Part shown: piece after piece, positions 7,611 through 14,160 of the stretch
How the letters are laid out: every line of letters starts with the position of its first letter
Numbering within the stretch: position 1 is the stretch's first letter
NCBI RefSeq assembly: GCF_004359215.1
Contig: NC_090614.1
Coordinates: forward strand, 1,227,943-1,242,102
Length of the DNA: 14,160 bases
DNA from: Bremia lactucae
Lineage: Eukaryota > Oomycota > Peronosporomycetes > Peronosporales > Peronosporaceae
Direction of reading: 5' to 3'
The notes under the pieces: model-generated
Told to the model about the DNA's origin: nothing
Seen by the model: the letters and a program-made list of their open reading frames with translations, nothing else
The model's database searches: none
Translations under genes and position numbers: made by a program

Positions 7611-8166
7611 TCATCGCATCCGCCGAATCCCGCTTTTTTTCGCAGCGGAATTATTAGGGCTACAAAAAATGAGGAAAGAAGATCCTTTCAGGCCAAAATG
7701 CGATTACGAAATCCCACCAGCGCTGGAACCAGAAGAGCAGCCGATTTCTTATAGAAGTCGTTGAATAGGTCGCCCGATCCCGCGGCTTTGTGACCACTCA
7801 CCCAGTTACTGCTGCGACAGCTTCCGGTTCCGTAAATCCTGAAAAAGCGCCTGGTTGTCGGAGAGAAGTCGCCCTGAGGGGATACTTACAAATTCACGAA
7901 TGGCAGAAGCAAAGTCGACCAGAGGCTCAGTCCGATGACCCACACTGAGGATAGTCGACACTTCTGATGCAAAGAAATTTGTCTGCAACCGACATAGCCG
8001 TAAGAAAGCGTATCATGTTTTCCACTTCTGTCTTCGAAGTTGCCACAGTCGACTGCCACTTGAACTTCCTTAATGACGTTACCCTTTATAAAAAAGAGAG
8101 CATAGCTGGAACGTTAAGTGTCTCATGTCCAGATCGCCAGCCGCTTAGTATTAGCGAAGCTACTAA
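7611..8166 (-). pseudogene. LINE reverse transcriptase fragment (L1-like ORF2)
   Basis: On the minus strand, after a degenerate leader, the frame reads FTEPEAVAAVT, a shift, then SGHKAAGSGDLFNDFYKKSA, ALLVPALVGFRNRILA, a stop, KDLLSSFFVALIIPLRKK, and after another shift RDSADAM. This matches the N-terminal RT blocks of non-LTR elements (HKAAGPDG..., ALIIPLRKKGDS, with DYRPI expected next). The fragment is cut at 7611, where Gypsy copy B begins, so the catalytic FADD block is missing. The 7990-8166 part (FLTAMSVAD, FASAIREFVSIPSGR) probably belongs to the region before RT. A plus-strand ORF at 7546-7764 is a shadow. Confidence 0.75.
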
Positions 8167-8615
8167 TGTAATGGAGCACTACTGACTTGTACTGCTTCAG
8201 TACAAGTCCAGTTCGCACTGCCTCAGTGCGAGTGGCGCCTCACGTCACTTCACGTACAATAGTACGATCAGAGGAAGACACTCTTTGAAACACTTGCTTT
8301 AAAGAGGCTAATTAAAAACTATGTTAATATAATAAGTTCTTCTTGTCTATCTACTTAATACTAACTGAATTATAAACTAATACAAAACATGTAATAAAGT
8401 CTTATCTGTCTTTTTCTCTGCGCGCGTCCAGCTCTGACTGGACCGCGGAGAAAGTAGATATAATGGGCTATATCTACCAATGGATAAGCTTTTAGAATAT
8501 TATTGCTATGTAAAGTAATATTCTCCAAATATTCTATACCTTTTAGATAATATATGAGTTTACAACCTTTCAGTGTTAATTTCACGTAACGATACAACTC
8601 TTGTGTTGCGTTAAA
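8167..8615 (-). mobile_element. LTR of a second Gypsy-like family (LTR-C), minus orientation
   Basis: The region from about 8500 to 8600 matches the reverse complement of 14063-14160, whose start is a clear TGTAACGGGG LTR end. Read on the minus strand the unit starts near 8615 (TTTAACG, one base from TGTAACG) and ends ...CTCCATTACA at 8167, about 449 bp. Near its end are two adjacent perfect hairpins (8184-8208 and 8213-8231). The 5-bp flanks (ACTAA and GTCTG) do not match, so no target-site duplication is seen. I found no polypurine tract or clear primer site. It is probably a solo or rearranged LTR. Confidence 0.8.
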
Positions 8616-8731
8616 GTCTGCTTGGCTGCATTCAAGCGCGTTTCGTATTGCTCGCAAAAATATAGAAACATTTCCCACTGCGTGTGTGATATCCGGTCGA
8701 GACGTTTACACGTACGTTTGAATTGCTACAA

Positions 8732-8851
8732 GGACACATTTCTGACCTTCTGCAGCTAGAACGAAAGAAAAGATTATTTTCTAAGTGGATAATGCCACTT
8801 AGAAAATAATCTTTTCTTTCGTTCTTGCTGCAGAAGGTCAGAAATGTGTCC
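8732..8851. repeat. Long palindrome, 57-bp arms
   Basis: Arms 8732-8788 and 8795-8851 are reverse complements with a single mismatch (T at 8757 against A on the paired strand position) and a 6-nt loop (ATAATG). Each arm runs GGACACATTTCTGACC... to ...TTTCTAAGTGG. No coding frame or LTR end explains it. It could be a fold-back insertion, a hairpin RNA source or an inverted-read artefact. Confidence 0.97.
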
Positions 8852-9260
8852 GCTGGGGGGTATGAAATTCCTTGCGTGTTTTAATGCCGAGTTTATCTCC
8901 GAGTCACCTAAATAATCCAGTCGCGATGGATATCGAGACTTTGTAATAAGCTTAAACCCTAAAGTCTCTCAAATTAAACTTCTTTTAATAATCTCGGATT
9001 TTCTTTAACAGGCTCCTTGTCCTAGCTATAGCATCAAATCGACTGCACAACGAAAATTATCTGCTAAACCTCAAGCGTCGTTTGCTTGTTGTAACATGGG
9101 CAAGTGGCATGCTTAAATCAGTGCGGTCGCCCCTTCCGTGTCGTCACTTCTTACTCGGGCTATTGAAATATTTAAAGTATCTATTGATACATGTAGTTCT
9201 CAACTGCTTCTCATTGAAGACCTTTGGCCACTGTAATCGCTAATGCAGCATTTATTTACT
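8852..9260. other. No gene seen
   Basis: Moderately AT-rich sequence with no open frame of note, no LTR ends and no repeat that I can pair elsewhere in the window. Confidence 0.5.
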
Positions 9261-9485
9261 TTACTCGAGCCGCTTAAAAGGATTCATTAGTACTATAAGC
9301 ATGGCGTCAGCCAGCTTCTTTCGTACGACGACCACTACGCCGTCAGTACGTTCCGTATCCGGTAAGGGTGAGGGAGGCCCTTGCTTGTTTCGTGAATCCG
9401 AAGCCAGATACCGGCCACGCCGACTGGACTCATGATGCCGAGCGGTTAGCAAGCAGACGACGCACACACCGAGGGCGAGTTGCAA
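9261..9485 (-). pseudogene. Short ORF, possible decayed secreted (RXLR-like) protein
   Basis: A 74-codon minus-strand frame starts at a TTG directly downstream of a stop, so there is no ATG. The first ~15 residues are hydrophobic (QLALGVCVVCLLTA), followed by a basic stretch with RRGRYLA and, 17 residues on, TERTDG, then RKKLADAML and NPFKRLE at the end. The order (signal-like segment, RxL-type motif, acidic-Arg motif, helical tail) resembles RXLR effectors, a family enriched in repeat-rich Phytophthora DNA. The motif is not a true RxLR, however, and the start codon is missing. This is a weak call and may be chance. Confidence 0.2.
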
Positions 9486-9540
9486 AGCCTATTTCAAGTC
9501 TTGTTTCCGTACCAAGTTTATTGTAAAGAATATAGACACG

Positions 9541-9999
9541 CACATGCAACTTCCAAGGGCCGATATAATCAAGGTAGCAGACGCGGAGTTACACGCCGTC
9601 AAAGAAGTACGATTAATGGCAGCCAAGCGGCAAAAAAAACAGCTTAACGGTCGAATGAGGATGCGGTCTAGGCTGCAGTCACCCAGTGGTTGTCCCTCCT
9701 CCCTGGAAAGCTCCGCCTATGGGTCGTCGTAGGGTCGTCCTTCCCGTTTCCACGGTCCACAAGTTGCCTCGTCCGTCGGCTGAACCAGAACTTAAATGAC
9801 TTGCGAAGTATACTCGTTTCATGTGAAGTGAACACGTCGGCTACGAGCAATTTCTCGGCAATGGCGGTAGCTCAGGTGGTGGCAGATGTTACCTTGAACG
9901 ACCCCACGACGGACTCGGAAAATCCTTCCCGTGTACACTAAACGGGGCATATCTAGTATGCCGGGCTTTGTGTCTCTTAGACGGATTCGTCGTCAAAAA
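9541..9999 (+). pseudogene. Possible decayed coding remnants, family unknown
   Basis: The plus strand has a 62-codon frame from ATG 9544 with a charged helical stretch (ADAELHAVKEVRLMAAKRQ). In another frame from 9719 there is a run broken by two TGA codons and ending YEQFLGNGGSS..., PHDGLGKSF and ALCLLDGFVVKK before TAA at 9997-9999. The GLGKS residues resemble the end of a P-loop, but the expected glycine five positions before the second glycine is absent. I do not recognise the family. It may be the upstream part of the pseudogene at 10019-10528. Confidence 0.25.
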
Positions 10000-10014
10000 A
10001 TAAATAAATAAATA
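9998..10014. repeat. (AAAT)n microsatellite
   Basis: Four to five AAAT units flanked by A-runs (9995-10019). It resembles either slippage-prone simple sequence or the A-rich tail of a retroposed copy. Confidence 0.8.
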
Positions 10015-10018
10015 AAAA

Positions 10019-10528
10019 ATGACCACAGAGGAGTTGGTGACGCAATTTTAATGAGTTTACACGACCACACGGACAAACCCCTTCACACCGTGCCTTCCTT
10101 CTTCTTGAATATGTAGTAGGAGAACGTGACACGCTGGAAATAGCTTTCAACTTCCTACCAGGAGATATTCATGTCATTTACTTTTTGATGGAGCCCCCCC
10201 AGTCAATCGACTTTTCGGAGGACTAGGAGAAGCTTCGAGCGGCTAATTATGCCGCGGACGTCGTTTTCAAGCTACCAAACGCCATTTTTTTTTACTTTTT
10301 CTAACCGAAGAACATGAAGTTAATTGGCATCGATTGGTCAGCTACTTCGTAGCCGCTTTGGCTTCAGCTGAATCTACTGGGATACTAAGGGCCTTCCACA
10401 GATGCGCCTCTCTTAGAGTCTCAATCTTGGAGAAGATGGCGAGACAACTTTGTTGGTCCCTTTACGTATTGAAAAGGGCGAACGGGCTCGTCGTATCGAT
10501 TGCTTTCATGTCTTCTCCGCCTGAATGA
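10019..10528 (+). pseudogene. Degraded protein-coding gene, family unknown
   Basis: The plus strand from ATG 10019 reads MTTEELVTQF. After a one-base shift near 10050 it continues EFTRPHGQTPSHRAFLLLEY, GERDTLEIAFNFLPGDIHVI, YFLMEPPQSIDFSED. An in-frame TAG (10224-10226) follows, then EKLRAANYAADVVFKLPNAI. A T-homopolymer at about 10286-10300 shifts the frame into LTEEHEVNWHRLVSYFVAAL, ESTGILRAFHRCASLRVSIL, ending at TGA 10526-10528. Together these give about 165 residues with protein-like composition and only three lesions, so this was once a gene. No domain is recognised. One lesion lies in a homopolymer and could be a sequencing error. No retroelement motif is visible. Confidence 0.45.
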
Positions 10529-10900
10529 GTGAGATCGGGTACGCTGTTCAGTGTAAGCGCTGATTTAACAAACGGCTCCGGCACGCATTGAGGCACCACA
10601 CGCAACGGGCCTTGTTTACTTGGGCGGATTGCACATTATATCGAAGAAGCGAAGCAAGAACGTCTTCGAAAACCTTGTCAAAAACACAGTACGGTTACAA
10701 TGGTCGTACCGACGGGACGTGGATTGAAAACGTGATCAAATGGTTCCCAGTATCCTGCATCAGGACGGTCACGCTTTCTTTCTTTCGTAGCAGAAAGAAG
10801 CGATCTAGCTTCGAATTCTGTCTAAGGACATCATTAACTGTTCTTGGTGGCTTTCTCGCAAATGAATTAACGTTTTACAAAAGTTAATTTTAAAAGAGGT
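10529..10900. other. No supported gene
   Basis: A plus-strand open frame (10588-10887, non-ATG start) has no recognisable motif. An overlapping frame also looks partly protein-like (GLHIISKKRSKNVFENLVK), so this may be more of the same decayed gene. I cannot assign it. Confidence 0.3.
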
Positions 10901-10953
10901 GAAGCAAAAAAGTAACGTCGTAATTTTTAATCTGAATATTACGACGTTGCTTC
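10901..10953. repeat. Inverted repeat downstream of the acyl-CoA synthetase gene
   Basis: AACGTCGTAAT (10914-10924) and ATTACGACGTT (10938-10948) form a perfect 11-bp stem with a 13-nt loop. Outer GAAGCAA (10901-10907) and TTGCTTC (10947-10953) extend the pairing if 6-8 bases bulge out. It lies about 250 bp beyond the gene's stop codon. It could be a small hairpin element; a transcript-end role is unproven. Confidence 0.6.
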
Positions 10954-11200
10954 TACTCGGTGTAATTTTGGCCTTTTTGAGCACAGCTCGGGGTGATATT
11001 ATTTGCGATAAAAAAACAATGTAATTTTTTTTAAATTCGATACCGGAAGGGTCGGCATCGAAAAGGGTATACTCAAATGCACATATAAAAATTGGGATAA
11101 TTTTGAGGAGAAACCATGCACCATACAAACATAAAGAATATTGAAAAAAGTTGTACCTCATTATCAAAAGTGACTAATATTGGAACTATCGTTCCTCTCG

Positions 11201-13225
11201 TTATATTTTGTAATCGTTACGAAAAAGGTTTTCTTGTTCCTGAAGACGACGGCGCAACATTTTGCCCGATGCATTCTTTGGGATGGACTCAACAAACTTC
11301 ACCTCACGAACTCTTTTGAATGGGGCGACATGCTTGGCCACGTAATTAATAATATCCTCCGGAGTTGGACAGTCCAAACTATCGGGATATTGCAATACAA
11401 CAAAAGCCTTTGGGATTTCTTCGCCCTGCGCATTTTTACCGCGTATGCAGCATGATTCAGCAATGGCCGGGTGGTGATTCAATACATCCTCTAGTTCCCC
11501 TGGAGCAACTTGATGGCCCTTATACTTGATCAATTCTTTCACGCGATCGATAACAAATACAAAACCCTCATCGTCAATATACCCGATGTCTCCCGTTCGT
11601 AGGAATCCATCTTCAGTAAAGATGTGTTGGTTGGCTTCAATATTATTGTCGTAGCCCAGCATGACTTGCGGCCCGCGATAAAGTAATTCGCCTTTGTGAT
11701 TATGCGGTACATCTCGATTCGAATCAATACAATGGACACGCAATTCCGTATTTGGCAACAATCGCCCGACACTTCCCTACATTTTCACAATTCCGTATCA
11801 ATGAAGAATAATTGCCTGGTAATATCAATAGACCTCTACAACTTGATACATACAGGTTTGCGATAATTGTCTTCGCCACAATTAACAGCTGGGGATAATT
11901 CGGTCATACCATAAATTTGCTTTACATGAATCCCAAGACGCTCGTGCACGCGATTTTCAACTTGCTTGCCCACTGGAGCTCCTCCGGACACGAGATATTT
12001 TGTTGACGAGAGGTCAAAGTTTTCTACCAAAGGATGGTTGGATAGAAAAAGCACAACCGGTGGGGCGACGTGAGCTGTGCGGATCTACACGTTGATTTAT
12101 CGAATTAGTAGCTTCCTAGAGGAACGTACAAGGCTTACCTTGTACGTAGCTAAGGTAGTCAGAAACGTTTCGGGTACAAACCGTGGTAAGACAACAATAC
12201 TTTTACTCTGTAGAATGCTGAGATGGATCAGCATCATGCCATAGATGTGAAAGAAAGGCACAAGGCCGAGAAACTTGTCGCCAGAAGGCTCGACTTGGCT
12301 AGTTTGAAGGGCATTGATCAGCAAATTCGTGGCACTAAGCATCACACCCTTGGGATTTCCCGTGGTTCCACTTGAAAATGGCAACATGATTTTCATAGTC
12401 GGATCAATTTGTTGATAAATAAATTCATGCTCTGTCTGCGTGGCCATGGCACTCACCAAGACAATAAATTGTACAGGTCAAGACATATTATAATTCAATA
12501 CGACAGGAATTTCTTACTTGATACTTTTGACGTTGGAGATTTCACTCGTCGCATGCTTTCCAATAGTATACGTATAATCCAGTGCTAGTCCGGCTATGGC
12601 CGCCGCTTCAAGGGCGACGTGTTTTAATTCGTTGTGGGTGATTAGGTATCGTGCCTTGGATTGCGTCAGCTGACATGCTAATTCGCTGGCTACGAACAGA
12701 GGTGACGCAGGGGAACAGACGACCCCCAACCCTGTAAGAGCTGAAACTTTTGTAAGCTCCCATATACATATATATACTGGAACAAATAGGAAGTTCAAAA
12801 GACAGCTGTTTTTGCTCACCGAGAATGATTACGGGGTACTCGATGCAGTTGACTGAATGTAACACAACGACATCTCCCTTACGAAAGCCATCTTTCACAA
12901 ATGAAGCTGCGAGGCGTCGAGCCTTGGTAATGAGATCTCGGTAAGTCACGATTTTGTGGGTCAGCCCACATATGACCGCGGTTTTGTCCCCGTTCACGCT
13001 TGCTTGATGCGCCGCCACTTCCCAAATGGTATGGCGTGGGATCTCGATATCTCGATGTGGGGACTTGTGCACAATTGTGTGAAAACGACGATCATAACGC
13101 TGCATATCATTTGCAGTACTCGACTTGATTTGCGTTAAAGTCGGGTGGAAAGAACTCTCCCCAAAAATTCGGTTTCGAGACCACTGAGGTCGAAGAAATA
13201 AGGATCCCACGCGTCTCGTCAGCAT
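11201..13225 (-). CDS. Acyl-CoA synthetase / 4-coumarate-CoA ligase-like, 5 exons
   Basis: ANL-superfamily AMP-binding enzyme: activates a carboxylate with ATP to an acyl-AMP, then forms the CoA thioester. Exons 13225-12820, 12740-12518, 12451-12139, 12084-11854 and 11776-11201 join in frame to 582 aa. The introns are 79, 66, 54 and 77 bp, all GT-AG; the third carries TACTAAT, a good branch-point match. Visible motifs: LPFSSGTTGNPKGV (about 233-246, ATP loop), VSGGAPVG (346-353), IYGMTELSP (371-379), RTGD (451-454, ribose-binding Asp), KGHQVAP (477-483) and NASGKMLRRR with the catalytic Lys about 563. Motifs and frame are intact. ATG 13225 is the first after an upstream in-frame TAG. The Arg-rich N-terminus (MLTRRVGSLFLRP) suggests mitochondrial import; the C-terminal YKI is not a peroxisomal signal. 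Substrate cannot be told from sequence; a phenylpropanoid role is unlikely in an oomycete, and a fatty or aryl acid is more plausible. Confidence 0.93.
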
Positions 13226-13245
13226 TTGTGCGACGGCTTGGTAGC

Positions 13246-13260
13246 GGAATCTGAAATGAG
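13246..13260 (-). promoter_or_regulatory. Putative oomycete initiator (Inr) of the acyl-CoA synthetase gene
   Basis: The minus strand reads CTCATTTCAGATTCC, 21-35 nt upstream of the ATG. The published oomycete Inr consensus is close to TCATTYYNCAWTTT. The first eight positions match; later ones match in part (G for C, CC for TT). Location close to the start codon is typical. The same bases contain TTTCAG, which could also be a splice acceptor of a 5' UTR intron. Confidence 0.5.
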
Positions 13261-13715
13261 TGGATGAAGTCTATCGAAGTAATTGTTTAGAGTAAGACAA
13301 CTCGCTGTGTAAAAATAAAGCATCAGCAATTATGGGTTATGCTGAACATTACGGTCCGTAATTTATTCATTCAGAGTCACAAGCATATCCGAAGGTTTTA
13401 TAACCTTGTATTTTTTGCTATTACAATAAAGCACTTGTAGCTGGTCAGCAGTTGTTCAGTACTGCTGAGGCGCGTTAAGAAACAGCAATTTGGGCAAGAA
13501 AACAAATATGGCCTCTCGCAATATACAAGCGCGTTGTGGCTTCGGGAACTTGCCATTTTTACAATGATAAAATGATTGCTCATTCCAGTGGGTATTGTAC
13601 ATAATTCCTAGGCTGCTATTTTCGCGAACTCATTAATACACGTGGATTTCGTGCTGTATGAGTCATCAGCACTTCCAGAGTTGCATAACTTCGGACTCAT
13701 AGCTGACGACTGTAG
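13261..13715. other. Upstream intergenic region, no gene seen
   Basis: AT-rich sequence 5' of the acyl-CoA synthetase gene. A minus-strand ORF at 13398-13583 has no motif and is not supported. Distal promoter elements may lie here but none is recognised. Confidence 0.5.
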
Positions 13716-13953
13716 TGTAACGGAAATTTATACATGATTTTGCAATTCAAACAATTAAAATTCTAAACGGGGTCCCTTACATAAATATTATTATTGATAA
13801 GAGGAAATAAACAAAAAAAAGTACAAAATTATTATCCTTTATTAATCTTGACTTGATTGTTCCATTATTACCAAATTGGATAATATCGAGGCAACAAGAC
13901 AGTAGTTCTGTTTATTGGTTAATAATGTAACAAGCAACACCGCCAATGTTACA
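13716..13953 (-). mobile_element. Possible small solo LTR upstream of the gene
   Basis: The 238-bp interval begins TGTAAC and ends GTTACA, an exact 6-bp terminal inverted repeat of the kind bounding the other LTRs here. Read on the minus strand, its first 28 bp form the palindrome TGTAACA...TGTTACA, the same design seen at the starts of LTR-A and LTR-D. The flanks (TGTAG / AGAAA) do not form a target-site duplication and no second copy is present, so this is tentative. Confidence 0.35.
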
Positions 13954-14062
13954 AGAAACCATTGTGCGGTGCGCAAGGAGGCGCCATACTTAGTTAGTTA
14001 TTACTATAATAAGTTCAGTAGTAGAAAGAAGATCGTAACGTAAAAAAACTGAATATAGTAAT

Positions 14063-14160
14063 TGTAACGGGGTGTATCGTTACATGAAATTAGCACTTAA
14101 AGGTTGTTTATTAATATATTATCTAAAAGGTAGATAATATTTGGAGGATATTACTTTATA
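14063..14160 (+). mobile_element. LTR-D, start of an LTR related to LTR-C, cut by window end
   Basis: It begins TGTAACGGGGTGTATCG at 14063 and runs off the window. From TATCGTTACATGAAATTA onward it aligns to the reverse complement of 8505-8600, with shared blocks CTAAAAGGT, ATATTTGGAG and TATTACTTTA. The first ~20 bp differ from LTR-C, so they are related subfamilies. No polypurine tract precedes it, so it is a 5' or solo LTR in plus orientation. Confidence 0.8.

Noticed and set aside
7546..7764. 72-codon plus-strand ORF
   Set aside because: It crosses the Gypsy/LINE junction and is antisense to recognisable RT sequence.
8370..8678. 102-codon minus-strand ORF
   Set aside because: It lies mostly in LTR-C and runs over its edge; no domain.
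10805..11167. 120-codon minus-strand ORF
   Set aside because: AT-driven Ile/Phe/Leu-rich frame crossing an inverted repeat in the 3' flank of the real gene; no motif.
11116..11455. Two plus-strand ORFs
   Set aside because: They are antisense to the last exon of the acyl-CoA synthetase gene.
1..14160. CRISPR array, tRNA, rRNA or bacterial-type operon signals
   Set aside because: None seen: no regularly spaced direct repeats, no cloverleaf noticed, and gene structure is eukaryotic.

Overview
The window looks like repeat-rich nuclear DNA from a plant-pathogenic oomycete (Peronosporales; Phytophthora or a downy mildew). Three things suggest this: LTRs and Gypsy/Copia proteins of the kind known from Phytophthora; one intact gene with four very short GT-AG introns (54-79 bp); and an oomycete-type initiator just upstream of that gene's ATG. 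This assignment comes from family recognition, not a database search.

Layout. (1) 1-992: the 3' end of a plus-strand Gypsy element, with a polypurine tract, a 528-bp LTR (LTR-A) and a broken minus-strand ORF lying antisense to the element. (2) 993-4138: an unassigned spacer, then a minus-strand Copia element: 3' LTR, polypurine tract, RNase H, reverse transcriptase (RT) and integrase C-terminus, all frameshifted. Its RT active site reads YVDE, and a 38-bp inverted duplication interrupts pol. (3) 4139-4238: exactly 100 N, an assembly gap. (4) 4239-5826: the 5' half of a minus-strand Gypsy element (broken gag with a CCHC knuckle, primer-binding region, LTR-B in the same family as LTR-A). (5) 5827-8166: nested debris. 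A Gypsy RT N-terminus fused directly to an LTR start occurs twice (about 98.5% identical in the RT part), separated by an unrecognised coding-like stretch and followed by a LINE RT fragment. (6) 8167-8615: a second LTR family (LTR-C), then a 57-bp-arm palindrome. (7) 8852-11200: no intact gene, but decayed coding remnants, including a plus-strand pseudogene at 10019-10528. (8) 11201-13225: an intact five-exon acyl-CoA synthetase / 4-coumarate-CoA ligase-like gene on the minus strand, predicted 582 aa with a basic N-terminal extension. (9) 13261-14160: non-coding DNA, a possible small LTR, and the start of LTR-D, a relative of LTR-C in the opposite orientation.

Only the acyl-CoA synthetase appears functional. 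The rest records repeated, nested and inverted retroelement insertion. The most unusual sequence-level signals are: chains of short hairpins inside the LTRs; a shared TGTAAC...GTTACA palindrome at the LTR 5' ends across families; two long near-perfect fold-back duplications; and the duplicated LTR/RT junction.
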